Assembly: GCA_003996215.1 (NCBI GenBank)
Contig: QJPP01000030.1
Span: 868,001-932,000 of the forward strand
DNA: 64,000 nucleotides
Source of the DNA: Jaltomata sinuosa
Taxonomy: Eukaryota; Streptophyta; Magnoliopsida; Solanales; Solanaceae
Direction of reading: 5' to 3'
Below, piece by piece: positions 49,701 to 60,296 of this stretch. The notes under the pieces are model-generated. The model ran no database searches. It had not been told where the DNA came from and saw only the letters and a program-made list of their open reading frames with translations. The first letter of the stretch is position 1. Each line of letters begins with the position of its first letter. The position numbers and the translations under genes are program-made.

Positions 49701-50414
49701 TTTTCCCTCATCCCTTTTAGTTTGAGGACGAGTCTGTGGAAGAAAAAGATCACCACATCGCCTTATGGCTAAACTGGAACTCTACAGCCCTGGCGAGTCG
49801 AGTCACTCCCCAACTTTCAAGCAAAGTCCGTTGTCGAATCTCCTATTTGAACGTGGGACTTCATGTTTCTCAACTCACTTCATTGACCACTAGGTCCTTG
49901 TGTGCTAATGCACCCCTTTACTCTTTCTTTCCTATTTGCAGTTCTAAGGGGTTGTTTGGTTCATGGACAAAGTTATCGCACGATTATAGTCGTGGGATTA
50001 TAAGGTTGGGACTAAATTTATACTCTGTTTAGTTGAAAGTATAAATTTATCCCAGGCTAAATTTATATCTTCAATCATACAGAGTATAATTTTAATCACA
50101 GATTTAATCCTAAAATATCACACCTTATTCCGCGTACCAAACCACCCCTTTAAGTATTATGACAGCCAGTGTTAAAAATAGTCACACTATATGCAAACTC
50201 TGAACCATGTGTAGAATTCATATAGCCTGCCCCAATTAGTCTAGTTGATTAATTGATAAGTGGTATTAAAAGGAACAAATTTCAAGAAATTGGAAAGTAG
50301 AACAGAGCTAACCTGAATGGGAGGACCAGGGTGCCAGCCAGGCATGGCTAGAAGGGCAGATGCAGGGCCAATGGAAGCCGGGTCGATGGTGGTGGCCACT
50401 ATTAATGTCACCAT
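40788..50414 (-). CDS. GEK1: D-aminoacyl-tRNA deacylase, archaeal/plant type (DTD2, GEKO1)
   Basis: Minus-strand join of 50313-50414, 48765-48945, 48544-48686, 47286-47349, 43399-43451, 42854-42909, 42536-42610, 41031-41216 and 40788-40875. This gives 948 bp, 315 aa, all GT..AG and in phase; the Arabidopsis protein is about 317 aa. Landmarks: MVTLIVATTIDPASIGPA at the start, RPALTVHPIG (about 86-95), the THHGPVTNAPTMF motif (about 148-160), EEYWRRQDAAQAIALLVWEG, GIGGGHYVPRHMD (about 210-222), WVGHLLAGYSLP, and a C-terminus ending VGKPSDFC. DTD2 cleaves D-amino acids from mischarged tRNA, and in plants it also clears aldehyde-modified D-aminoacyl-tRNA. The gek1 mutant is hypersensitive to ethanol and acetaldehyde. 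Introns 1, 3, 4 and 7 are 1.2-3.8 kb and full of repeats. Confidence 0.93.
41370..41540. repeat. Block of aagggcatat repeats in DTD2 intron 7
   Basis: The words aagggcatat and aactattaa recur at about 41440, 41470 and 41530, and gaagggcacatctgctct occurs at about 41374. The composition resembles ends of foldback elements such as 50659-51703, but no paired ends were found. Confidence 0.4.
41625..41885 (+). pseudogene. Captured fragment of a DUF863-type gene inside DTD2 intron 7
   Basis: The plus strand, opposite to DTD2, reads in one frame ASTKSSKKDVSASDSCLR, then SSVKLADLNEPAQLEEATPS and PVDFLGYGNSHKETRS. A +1 shift at about 41817 continues AFVALPRETAWNSHQQVL. The LADLNEP motif, the acidic stretch and the A-W-N-S block are what I recall from plant DUF863 proteins. 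ctcgtag at 41618-41624 may be an old splice acceptor, so this looks like a piece of genomic exon, not a retrocopy. It has no start, is frameshifted and is surrounded by repeats. The family call is from memory and moderate. Confidence 0.5.
43505..44320 (+). mobile_element. Ty1-copia (SIRE-like) LTR remnant in DTD2 intron 4
   Basis: It begins tgttagcctgattttaatga. It contains a TATA box (ctatataaagaag, about 44022) and ends in tggaacccaagggaactgga with ctaggcac. These are words I associate with the long LTRs of Solanaceae SIRE-type copia elements. No gag, pol or second LTR is present, so it is a solo or broken LTR. The right end is uncertain: another repeat starts at about 44323 (gaggcggatccaggatt). 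Confidence 0.5.
44911..45672 (-). pseudogene. Replication protein A (RPA70/DUF223)-like gene fragment, left arm
   Basis: Inverted counterpart of the right-arm copy. The minus strand reads MGRYVICMFRAKISELGLYT, FFVVGPNNTKYKTNKHTLR and IFNLRPYEQLID, then the same TAA stop as the right arm. Outer exons (for example RPA-like FW..FVEQIMPHLEGS, about 44911-45035) are present with more changes. The first exon is only partly included, because the arm ends inside it, and the intact start lies in the unique centre. The shared stop implies the gene was already dead before the inverted duplication, or that the arms were later made alike. Confidence 0.7.
45763..46648 (+). pseudogene. Replication protein A (RPA70/DUF223)-like gene fragment, right arm
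   Basis: Likely exons are 45763-45912, 45999-46262, 46338-46434 and 46524-46648, all with GT..AG borders. Readable protein: MSTKIDFISEIFGTKMQWCL with KVRVVRLWIVPYHEKT; after the first intron GDHIQATVGRYVIRMFKAKI; then IFNLRPYEQLID, a TAA stop, LDVDENDLLG; later FWGEFIEQIMPHLEGSSG. This is the N-terminal OB-fold region of plant RPA1-like proteins (DUF223), the kind often carried by plant Helitrons. A short deletion near 46080 shifts the frame (the left arm keeps it). The introns are retained, so it is not a retrocopy. It encodes no helicase or Rep protein here. Confidence 0.75.
49151..49217 (-). mobile_element. TS SINE 3' fragment in DTD2 intron 1
   Basis: The minus strand reads ggaggtagcaggcacctcgt, ggaattagtcaaggtgcgcg and ccagacacca, the conserved 3' part of the tobacco TS (SolS) SINE. 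It matches the fuller copy at 62111-62380. The 5' part is missing. Confidence 0.75.
49218..49354 (-). mobile_element. Au SINE copy in DTD2 intron 1
   Basis: On the plus strand a (caa)n tail is followed by catacccagt, gtggggtctggggagggtag, gtgtacgcag and gtagagaggttgttatcgat. Inverted, this is the Au SINE with its TTG-repeat tail. It directly abuts the TS SINE fragment. Related copies lie at 58227 and 62529. Confidence 0.75.
49948..50150. mobile_element. Tourist-like MITE in DTD2 intron 1, about 203 bp
   Basis: The left end ggggttgtttggttcatgg pairs with the right end read inverted, ggggtggtttggtacgcgg (offset two bases). TAA lies on both outer sides (49945-49947 and 50151-50153). The interior repeats taaatttat words. 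Confidence 0.6.
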
Positions 50415-50658
50415 TCTTCTGCCACAGCTACTGAACCAATGGTTTCTTCTAAAACTTAATAATGATATTCTTCTATGAGTATTGAGGAATATGGTAGTTC
50501 TTGCCAGTTGATGTAAAAGCCCAATCTTGATCATCCCATTACTGTCCACCCAGCCTCCCTTTTTACTGCATAATATATTGGGCAAAGTTACATATTTGGT
50601 AAGAGGGCCAAAAATAATTACAATCCCTAGTTAAGTATGTAAAACATATATTCTATAT

Positions 50659-51703
50659 CGGAGAAGGGCTAAATATATCCTTGTACTATTAGAAATAATT
50701 TAAATATACCCTTCATTATATTTTGGGTTCAATTATACCCTTGTACTAATAGAAATAATTTAAATATATGCCTCATTATACTTTCAGTCCAAATATACCC
50801 TCCAGTATATTTTGGATCCAAATATACCCCTCTCATTATATTTTTGGTTCAAATATACCCCTAATTATACTTTCATGCTGATTTAACCCCCTTTCTTTAT
50901 AAAGGAGATTTACCCTTATTTTTTTTTTATAAACAGACACGTGATGAGCTTCAAAATAAAAATAAATTATCACCGAATATAAATATTTGCGCGATTCACT
51001 TTACAAACTCACTTATTTAATCTATCTCCGACCCATTCCCTCGATTCATATAAAATAATACACATATTCACAATTTATACCCCTGTCATGTAAACCTTTC
51101 CTTGGCCTCACAACGAATAAACTTCTTTACAGGAAATTTTTGAAGTTTCGACATTTAAGAAAATTTATTTTCTTTCTGCCATCATCTTTTGGTCTAATAT
51201 CAGTGTTAAAAATTATACTTGAAATAATCAGCTAAGCAAGACTACCATATATAAATGCAGGGAAAAAATTTCTATATCTGATAAACGGACCATTAATGTC
51301 AACGAAAAAGTAATCAGAAATAGGTGAAGCAAAGACTTCAAAGAGTTTGGATTTATGAGAAGCGGATCATTAAAAAAGAGAGGAAAAGAAAATAGAAGAC
51401 TACAAGAAAAGAAAAGAACTTAAAATGGAGGAAATTGAGATGGTTTAAATGGGTTAGTGTCAAAAATAAGGATAAATCAGCACAAAAATTTAACGAGAGG
51501 GGTATATTTGAATCCAAAGTATATCGAGAGGGGTATATTTGGACTGAAAGTATAACGAGAGGTATATTTAAACTATTTCTAATAGTGCGGGTGTATATTT
51601 GAAGCCAAAGTATAACGACAAGGGCATATTTGAACCCAAAGTATAACGAGTGGTATATTTAAACCATTTCTAATAGTACATGGTATATTTTACCCTTCTC
51701 CGG
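50659..51703. mobile_element. Foldback (MULE-like) element, 1045 bp, with internally repetitive arms
   Basis: The ends cggagaagggctaaatata and, inverted from the right, ccggagaagggtaaaatata start arms of about 230 bp. Each arm is built of several 40-55 bp subrepeats (aaatatacccctcattata, actttcagtcc, ctaatagaaataatttaaat). The flanks share ttctatat (50651-50658 and 51704-51711), an 8-bp, perhaps 9-bp, target duplication. The 600-bp centre is noncoding. Confidence 0.75.
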
Positions 51704-52162
51704 TTCTATATTAATATATACAAAAATATCTTTACTGACAAAAATATATATGAACTGTTTAATTTCTCAAAAGAAATTTATGACTATGGGACTTTTGGTT
51801 GAAGCGATTGGGTGGGTTTATCTCACTATAGATTTTGAAATTTAATTTATTTAATATTTTAATTAGAGATATTGTTTCAAATTAGTGTATCAAAATTTTG
51901 GTATTAACTTATGCTATAGAAAGTGAATTGATTATTTAGGTTATTATTTTTGTTATAATTCAGGATTAAAATCTTGAAATTATAATTTTAATCAAATGCT
52001 TAAAGTTAAATATAAGAGACAAAGAAGGGATTTCAAGATTTGGTTCAAAAATAGGATATCTCAACATTGTGTGATTGAACCCGAAGAATAAGGAAAATTT
52101 CATTTAGTTTAATACTTGTTTACTATTCAAAAATAATTTTTTACTTCTAATTGTCTACTCCT

Positions 52163-52417
52163 CTGTTCCATATTAGTTATCACTATACTAAAAAAAAGTT
52201 ATCACCACCTTATTAAATCAAAAAAACATTAATTATTATTTTTTCCACATTACGCTTGCAATTAATTCTTTTTGAAAGTGTGAACACTTGTTTGTAAAGT
52301 TCCAAAAAAGTTCTTAAGGGGTGAATTAGTAAACTTACCTAGCTTTTTATTTATGATTTCTTAACATACGTGTAAAAAATAAAGTAGTCAGCTAATATGA
52401 GACGAAGGAAGTAGTAT
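52163..52417. mobile_element. Stowaway-like MITE
   Basis: Left end ctactcctctgttccatatt, right end inverted ctacttccttcgtctcatat, continuing in tagctgat/tagttatc. It is AT-rich, noncoding and lies about 0.9 kb upstream of the asparaginase start. Confidence 0.6.
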
Positions 52418-53303
52418 TATTCTAAGAATAGATTTTTAATTTTACTAGTCACTTTTCACATATAATAAAAGAAATAAATCTTTCAAAATCTAATAAAAAC
52501 ATATATCAATTACTAATATGAATGTGATATTAAAATACTTATATAAATCATTATTTTTTAAAGGGCGTGCAAAATTTTAAGTGGACTAATAAAAGTGAAT
52601 GAAAGAGGGAATTGCTCGGATAGTAAACACCCCTCACTTTCAACCAAAATTTGAGAGTTTGGAGTCACCAAGGAAAGCAAAAAAGGTGAGCTCCCAGTGA
52701 GGGGTTCCTCTAGGAAAAAAAAAACAAATTTGACAATTAATTTAGTTGCAATATAATATGATATCCTGTTCTGAAGCACAACAAACAATGTACTATATAG
52801 TATGTCATCCGCTAACATTATTAGAGAAAGAACCTTACCATATTTAGGGGTCGTTTCGTCTGAGGGATAAAAACAAATAGTTCAGGAATGATATTTTAGT
52901 GTCTTGTTTGGTGGTCAAGTTTGAAATTCTTATCAGGGTAATGAAGACCGGAGAGAGAAAGAGGGGGAAGAAAGAGATAATTACCATGATTAAAATAATT
53001 GAGTTAAGTAAACAAATCTGAACCATCAATTTTCAATGGGACACGTGTAACAAATTTAACCCACGACGGGTGGAAATGGAGGGATTGGCAAATCCATCAA
53101 CTAGTACCAGTAGCTTATAATTATATTGTCGAAAATATCATTACTAATAATACACTACTTTTACCCTGTAGTATATAGGTTTATTATAGTGTATATATGA
53201 CGAGCAAAAACAGTGTGTTGGTGACTTGGTGTTACTCATTTTCTCCCTTTAAAACCCATAACCAAAGCACGAGGGGGTAACGTAAAATTGTTGCTTTAAT
53301 AAT

Positions 53304-55687
53304 ATGGGTTGGGCTATAGCATTGCATGGTGGTGCTGGTGACATTCCCCGTGATCTTCCACCGGAGCTCCGTGAACTCAGAGAAGCTTGCCTCCACCGTT
53401 GCTTGGACATTGCCATTGAAGCTCTTAATGACCAAAAATCACCTTTGGACGTTGTTGAACTTGTGGTAAATTACTGCTTTTTTGTATGTTTGCTTTTTAT
53501 TTATTTCATGCTGCTTTTATCTTTTGTTTTAGTTGAGTATTTGTTGATTCACATCCGTAGTTTATTTGGAGCATAAAGTCCATTTCCACCCCCAAAGTAT
53601 TGGAAGATCTTCTTGTAGAATACTACTTAATATCTTAGAACCTGATTTCTCTTATTGTAGTTAGAGGCGGATTCAATATTTGAAGTTTATGGGCTACTAG
53701 GTTCTGCCGAATCCATATGTTCTGCTCCTCTGCATTTGTAGTAAAATGTTTATTCTTCGTATCATACATTACCGGATCAAAGATCTAAAGATAGTTGGTA
53801 TGTATGTATAGTTTGAGTTTGAGACAGATCAGTGTACCTGCACTCATTGCTTATATGTTGGACAGTTGGGTGCCCTTTGACCTTAAATTAATAGTCCTAT
53901 TAACTTCTTTGAGGAAATAAATCTTGTAAATAATAGAAATAGTTTGTATGATCATGTTAAAGGTCTCAAAATGTTTTAAGAAAGATACCAATGGTTGCTC
54001 CTCTGTCGATTTCCATTACCACCTCAGAAATTTGCTCTCAATAGCACGTTAGAGTACACTAAAATGGGGCTTGTTTCTATGAAAACATTTTTGGATGATG
54101 TTCAGCCAAGTCCATAGGCCATAGCTAGGCTGATACACAGCTATTGGCGGATCTGAACTAGATTAAATTCATTGCATTTTGCTCGGACTATATTGTGTGT
54201 GAAATTTACACACATAAACAGCAGAACCTATTGGTTCTAAATCTTGAATTTGTCACTGGGAAACTTGTAATCACAGTCCTCTAAGGGCGTCAGAAGCTTC
54301 TGGTTTTTTGTGAAGTATTGGTAAACAATAGTGATATGAGAGGATCTAACATGAATCAAACAGGTGCGAGAACTGGAAAATGACCCACACTTCAACGCTG
54401 GTAAAGGTTCGGTCTTGACCAACAATGGCACAGTAGAAATGGAAGCTTGCATCATGGATGGAAGTACAAAGAATTGTGGAGCTGTTTCTGGCCTCACTAC
54501 AGTTGTTAATGTTGTATCACTGGCTAGGCTAGTTATGGAAAAAACTCCACATATATATCTTGCATTTGAGGGAGCCGAAGCATTTGCTAGGGAGCAGGTT
54601 GTGAAAATAATATTCATAGGGGGCCTTTTGCCAAGTAACTTCACTAAATTAATTTCATAATTTCCAGTAATTGAGCTCTTCTCAGAGTACAATCACTTGG
54701 CTGTATCATGCGCGTTGGTTTTACCCTTTTTAACATAAAGTATGTTCGGTTAATTGTGGTGCTTTTGCTATCTAGGGGGTTGAAACTGTAGACTCAAGCC
54801 ATTTTATCACTCCGCAAAATATTGAGAGATTGAAACAAGCAAAGGCAGCTAACACCGTTCAGGTATGCTGTCCAGGCTCATTCATTTTCGTTCTCCATTG
54901 CTGCAATGTGGCATCGTCGTGTTTGATTAGACCTTGGAAAACTTATGTTCTTTTGATTGGAATTGCTTAATGCATCATATTATGTTAAAAATGTCACCAT
55001 AAATACCAAAACAACAATGTTCAAATGTACTTGATCCTCCTCTTCTAGCCTCTGAATTTGTTAATTATGTCAATCAGAATCACTCAAAAGTTGTTTTGGC
55101 TTTGCCTCAGTATCCATGTTTGTGACTTTAGTCTCTCTATATATGTCTCGTCTCATTTCGTGTTAATATCGAATGATTCTCAGCCTCGGAGATAATGACA
55201 AACGTGTATGCAATCAACTTTTCAGGTGGATTATACACAGCCTATACCAAGAGTTGATGAACCACCAGTTCCCAATGGGTATAGCCAAATTGGGACAGTA
55301 GGATGTGTAGCTGTCGACAGCTCTGGAAATTTAGCGGCTGCTACGTCTACTGGAGGACTAGTAAACAAGATGGTTGGTAGAATTGGAGATACTCCCCTTG
55401 TTGGTGCTGGAACATATGCAAATAAATTCTGTGCAGTGTCTTGTACAGGCAAAGGCGAAACTATTATTCGCGCGACTGTAGCAAGAGATGTGGCTGCTCT
55501 AATGGAATACAAAGGGCTAACTCTGAAGGAGGCAACAGATTATGTTATAAAAGAATCTACACCAAAAGGGACTACTGGCTTGATTGCTGTGTCTGCCACA
55601 GGGGAAGTTGTCACACCATTTAATACTACTGGCATGTTTAGAGCTTGTGCTACTCAAGATGGAAAAACAGAAATAGGAATTTGGTAA
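53304..55687 (+). CDS. ASPGA1: Isoaspartyl peptidase/L-asparaginase (plant type, K+-independent group)
   Basis: Join of 53304-53465, 54364-54597, 54776-54862 and 55226-55687: 945 bp, 314 aa, GT..AG throughout. It is an N-terminal nucleophile hydrolase made as a proenzyme. The conserved G-T-V-G-C motif holds the catalytic Thr, about residue 185, where the chain cleaves itself into alpha and beta subunits. Other landmarks: IALHGGAGDIP at the N-terminus, ELENDPHFNAGKGSVLT, MDGSTKNCGAVSGLTTV, GTVGCVAVDSSGNLAAATST, KMVGRIGDTPLVGAGTYAN and FNTTGMFRACA. It releases ammonia and aspartate from asparagine and splits isoaspartyl dipeptides in nitrogen remobilisation. Its residues look closer to Arabidopsis At5g08100 (K+-independent) than to the K+-dependent At3g16150; that subgroup call is an inference. 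Confidence 0.95.
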
Positions 55688-56724
55688 CTTTTTATCTTTT
55701 TGTTGTATTTTATTGCTTTGTAACAATGCTGAATGAGGAGTTTGTGTTTTCTCAAAGTTGAGACATTGAAGATGTTCCTTCATATTTGCTTAAAGTTTTA
55801 TTTCAATAGCTATTTACAAATGCTTTCCTTGCTTTTTGATCTTGCATTTTGCAAAAATGAGCTCATGGGAGCTATTCATTGCCCATCATTTAACAACTAT
55901 TCCTTATTGCTCTAACTGTAATTCAAAAACCAGCAAGTTATGAAATATATTTTCAAATAATGAAAACATAATGGGATATTTATAGGCGTAGAAAATGTGG
56001 CCAACCATTGAGGATGCGACACATTTCAAGATGCTTGTCACAAAACAATGACAAGTTTCACATTTTGGTTCACCACACTTGTCCAGCATGATGACAAGTT
56101 TTAAGGTTATGTGTTGTCACTAACTTCTATTTTGGCCAATAAATTCTTTGAAATGTTTTATTTTGCTAACAGATTATTGCTCACCACTAGAAGTTTCGAG
56201 TTTGAGTTTGGAAATGAAAGAAAATTTTGACAGAAAGTGCTTTCTCCTTTTGTGAATTAGTCAAGGCCCCGCGACAGGTACCAAACGCCAAATGAAAAAC
56301 AAAAAAATCTAGAGCATTGTTCTAAATATACTGTTTCATCAAAACTAATTAGATGACAATATTACCCTCATCATCTTGCTTACAATTTAAGCATTTTCTA
56401 AGTAATTTCAGTACTCATGAGGCAGAGAATGACAAAGACATACAGAGAATTTGTTTTTTAAAAAAAGCTTAAAAAAACAAGAGTCAGTTTGATTAGTATG
56501 TACAATCTGCAAGATCAGTTGTACCTTGAAAGGCTAGAAGCCTAGAAGTGGTTACAACTTACAATTTGTTGGCCGGCAGTAGATATTATTAATAATTATT
56601 CCCCATTATTGTAATCAAGAATTATAATTGATGAAATCAAGATATCAAAGTCTTGGACAAAGATAAATAATCTCTATGCTTTTTAAAATACAAGACTATC
56701 TAGGTAATTTCTTTTATCTAAATC
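55688..56724. other. Spacer between asparaginase and protease inhibitor genes
   Basis: Contains the asparaginase 3' untranslated region and AT-rich sequence. A hairpin-like pair (gatgcgacacatttc and catgatgacaag words, about 56010-56100) was seen, but nothing codes. The last 200 bp should include the inhibitor promoter. Confidence 0.5.
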
Positions 56725-57591
56725 ATGTCAGAGGATCCAAAGAAGCTCCCTGATGAACTTCCTGAAGAATCATCACCAGCCCCATTACCCATTCTAGGTT
56801 AGCTTCTCTACCCCTTCTCCTTGTAAATATTTTTATATTATGCTATGTTGTTTGGCCTCTTATAAAATATTGTCGGTGTGTGTCGTGTCGGATCCTTCAA
56901 AATAGTGTATTTCGGAGGATTCGACATGGGTGCGACAACATTTTTGTAGAATCCGAGCAACATAGATATTATATATATGTCCAATAACATAGTATTATTG
57001 AACTGATTGTTTTCGGGTTGAATGATTTATACATCTACAGAGACACAATCAATTCAAGATGTGTACATATTGGTTCAGTTCTTCACCTTAACAACATAAA
57101 ATAGGATTGATCAAATTTTATTGAGTCTGACTCATAGCAATCATTTATCAATGAACGACTGTTGTTACCAAATGATTGAACAATGACCGGAGCAATTTAC
57201 TTATGATACTTAGTTGACATTCACTAAAAGCATCTAATGCATACAGTTCAATCCATCTTGTAAGATATTACTATTTCGTTTGAACTCACTGATTCTAGAT
57301 CTTGGATTCGCCTATGATCTCTAGCCTTATTTTGTAGTGTTATTATATTGCAATAATGAAGAAAGTTTTGTGACAGATTGGAGTAGCCCACCAGCTGGGA
57401 AAATGTCATGGCCAGAATTACTAGGAGTGACAGCAGAGGAAGCAGAGAGGAAGATAAAGGAGGAGAAACCAGAATTGAAGATACATATAATTCCACCTAA
57501 TTCAATGGTGACTATGGATTATCGTTTAGACCGGGTTCGTCTCTTTGTGGATGAATCTGGAAAAGTTGCTCAAGAACCTAGACTTGGCTAA
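56725..57591 (+). CDS. Potato inhibitor I family serine protease inhibitor
   Basis: Join of 56725-56797 and 57377-57591: 95 aa, one GT..AG intron in phase 1. The potato-I domain starts at about residue 30 (AGKMSWPELLGVTAEEAERK) and ends VRLFVDESGKVAQEPRLG. The reactive loop reads NSMVTMDYRLDRV with the likely P1-P1' bond Met71-Asp72, the same layout as barley CI-2 (Met-Glu). P1 Met suits subtilisin- and chymotrypsin-like targets. The N-terminus is acidic, with no hydrophobic signal sequence and no cysteines, so a cytosolic CI-2-like protein is expected rather than a secreted, vacuolar wound inhibitor. The Asp codon at the junction (G/AT) is completed by the splice. Confidence 0.9.
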
Positions 57592-57960
57592 ATCACATAT
57601 TTACCAAAAGCAAACTTTTTAACATTGAGAATCAAGATGTCTCCTTTGCTTTTCTGTGTGAATTAATGTTGTATTACTATGTCTAATGTGTATGTTTTAT
57701 GTCTATCCTATCTGGTTTCTCCATGGATTATGAATAAAAGTTTGCAATTGAACTATCATGTCCATAGGTTCTTGTTTATAAAGTAAGAGCTTCCTTCTGT
57801 AATATGTGGCTATGGTGCTGTGGGCTGTCGGTCATCAAGATTTGTGCTGTCCATATCAACTCACACGCGCCCTGACATCTATTCCACCAGCTAAGTTTTA
57901 GTCCTTCATACTGAAATTTGAGTTTTTTTGGGGTCGAAGAAGTGTTGGGGCAAGGTGATT

Positions 57961-58047
57961 AGACAGGACATGACGCACCTTCAACTCACCGAGGACAAGA
58001 TCTTATATAGAGGGTTATGGAGGTTGCTAATTAGGGTAGAAGGTTAG
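57961..58047 (+). pseudogene. LINE reverse-transcriptase ORF, C-terminal tail fragment
   Basis: The frame reads RQDMTHLQLTEDKILYRGLW and RLLIRVEG, then stop. This matches, from memory, the closing residues of a common Solanaceae LINE-type open frame (...LQLTEDMTLDRRVWR). Only 28 codons remain. LINEs are typically cut at the 5' end, which fits. Confidence 0.5.
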
Positions 58048-58226
58048 TAGGTCTTCGAGTGAGGTCTCCTTGCACTAGTACTAATTTTGTAGTTTCTTGC
58101 CCTTCGATTTTTGTTTATACCGGTTGTTCTCACATTATTTTGTTGTTGTTATTGTTCTTTTTTTGAATGCTAAGTAATGTTTTCCTTATTATTTTGTTGT
58201 CTGCTTTGCATCTGTGTGAACTACTT

Positions 58227-58357
58227 GAGCCGAGGACCCGAGGGTCTTTCAGAAACAGTTTTTCTACCTACACGAGATAGGGGTAAGATTTGTGTACACC
58301 CTATCCTCCCCTAATCTCACCTGGTGGGATTACACTGGGATGTTGTTGTTATTGTTA
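58227..58357 (+). mobile_element. Au SINE copy
   Basis: Starts gagccgagg, then cgagggtctttcagaaacag, gtaagatttgtgtacaccct and tgggattacactgggatg, and ends in a TTG-repeat tail (gttgttgttattgtt). It is in the opposite direction to the copies at 49218 and 62529. Confidence 0.75.
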
Positions 58358-59383
58358 TACTATCTCACCCAAATTATTGATTCCTAAGTCACACCCTTAA
58401 TTGCAACAAGTATGTATAATATCCCATGAAATCAAGGAGGACTATGGCAGTGGAGAAGTCCTTTTATTCTTCCTAGTCTCTTCTCTGTCATGATTTATTA
58501 TCAGTAATGGATACTCACCATCTAATGGTGTTAATAATTGCTGTTTTAGTCTGCATTCGCTAGTATTATATTTGTAAGCCACCATCTCCATTGTCTCTAC
58601 TCTCTTGCATAGAGAGTCTTGTACTAATATTTTGCAAGGCAACTACCAAATGATTAATTAATTGGAAATATTGGTTAGTGGTTGCCCAAGTAGACAAGTG
58701 GGTATAACTTACAAGGGAATCAACTTCCTGGCGGCACATGACACGGCTTTAGGCCTATGTTGTTTAAATCTTCAATAATGTTGTCACATCCTTAAAATAT
58801 ATATTATTTTGAATGATATTTTTGAAGAATTCAAATAACATTGATATATTTAAACAGCAACACATATTTAATCACTGTCCATTTATTGGTTAAGTGGTCG
58901 AATTTTACTTCAAAGATCTGTTCATCACCTTCAGCCACCCCACAAGGCATCTGATAGCGATACCAAAGACAAACTCCAGCCTTTCAATAAAAGAATTGTA
59001 ACCTCACACAACTATAGGACATACCAAAATATTCTTAATTGTGTGAGACTATAGGAAAATTAATGCGGATTTTGACTTAAATCAAACAATGTAAAAGTGT
59101 GAATACCAATTGACTCGTGAGAAAATATTAATAGTCCATTTGATCAAACTTATTTTTCTTTAAAAGTATTTATTTTTTAAAAAAGTGTTTTTTTTTTATT
59201 TTAAAGTGAAGTGTTTGGCCATTGAAAAACCATGAAAAAAAATGGATAAAGACAAGGGGGAAGTTTATGGGATAGCGCATTTCGACGCCAATAATAATGT
59301 CAGAGCGCACAAAACAACACGGCTCCTCATGTAATGTAAGAGATTGAAAAATCAAGAAATTGGTGGTTTGCTGAAAACCACCC

Positions 59384-59461
59384 TTGTCTTTCACCTTCCG
59401 CCACAGCCCGGTGGTTGGTGACCTCCCCACCTCACAGGTGAAAACCTCCATTGGCTCATCA
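59384..59461 (+). promoter_or_regulatory. Possible 5' leader exon of the ER-ANT1-like gene
   Basis: A GC-richer block with CT-rich start (tgtctttcacc) ends in catcag before gtaact, a plausible splice donor. A matching acceptor (tttttgcag-type, ending about 60605) lies 30 bp before the coding start. This suggests a leader intron of about 1.1 kb. There is no direct proof of transcription. Confidence 0.3.
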
Positions 59462-60023
59462 GGTAACTTTATTTTTGTCTTTCTTCATCACGTTGCGTAT
59501 TTCTGTACATATGTATGCATCTTTCTATACCCTTTTGATGGAAGAAACTTTTTTTATTTTTTGGCTCCCGGATTTCTAGAAAATGTTGTAATAATAGAAG
59601 GCTCAAACAAATTTTAATCGACTCATTCAAGAAACCCAGTTGAAGTCAGGGGTGAAGGTTAATTACAATGTTATTGTTTGCAAGTTTAAATCTTTATCAA
59701 TGTAAACCTCGTATAAGGCTTGTTATATGGAACATTCATTCCTGTGGAGCTTATAGATAAAACGTGAAGAAATGCCAGCTCTTAGGAACAACAAAGTAAT
59801 AACTACGACTCAATTCCAAATATGTTGGGGGTATTGGGAACGATTGTAAATAGGAATATATGGAAATTATGTTTTGTATTATTGGTAGGTAATATTGGGG
59901 ACTCAGTAGTCGTGTTGAAGCATGGCCTTGGACGATGAACTTTCACCTCCTTTCATGGGGTCAATTACATTAGTCTATCTGGCCAATCTTTTGCAAGCCA
60001 AAAGTAGTAATTTTTTATAAAAC

Positions 60024-60296
60024 AGTATGCTTATTTTAGAGAGTTGAGTTGTTTGGCCTTTGAGTAGTATGTAAGTTCTTTCTCAGAAGCCGAAAAAGTA
60101 GCTTATCCCCATAAGCACTTTGGAACCTTGGCCAAACAAAAAATGTTGTTCTAAGATTGATAAAAGTGATTTTCAAATTGATTAGCTAAACACAAACTGC
60201 TACTCTCAAAAATTACTTTTTTAAAAAAAAAAAACACTTCTGACAAAAAGCACTTTCAAAATAAACAGATTTTTGAAGCTTGGTCAAACAAGCTAT
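60024..60296. mobile_element. MITE-like element, family of 15376-15722
   Basis: The left end gagttgtttggcctttgag pairs with the right end read inverted, agcttgtttgaccaagctt. Inside are agcacttt and cttggccaaaca words seen in many plant MITEs. It would lie in the proposed leader intron of the ER-ANT1-like gene. Confidence 0.4.

Larger units (their letters stand above)
50415..53303. other. Divergent intergenic region between DTD2 and the asparaginase gene
   Basis: The two genes are transcribed away from each other, so both promoters lie here. The first 240 bp upstream of DTD2 and the last kilobase before 53304 are free of obvious repeats and may hold the promoters. A foldback transposon (50659-51703) and a Stowaway-like MITE (52163-52417) fill much of the middle. 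No TATA box could be assigned with confidence. Confidence 0.55.
57592..59383. other. Intergenic spacer with LINE and SINE remnants
   Basis: Contains the protease inhibitor 3' end and a short LINE fragment (57961-58047), then an Au SINE (58227-58357). From 58360 to 59380 it is AT-rich with no recognised gene; tcatttgatcaaac and aagtgtttggccattg words near 59140-59225 are a weak MITE-like end. Confidence 0.5.

Noticed and set aside
55231..55512. Antisense frame opposite asparaginase exon 4
   Set aside because: Overlaps the well-supported catalytic exon; no motif of its own.
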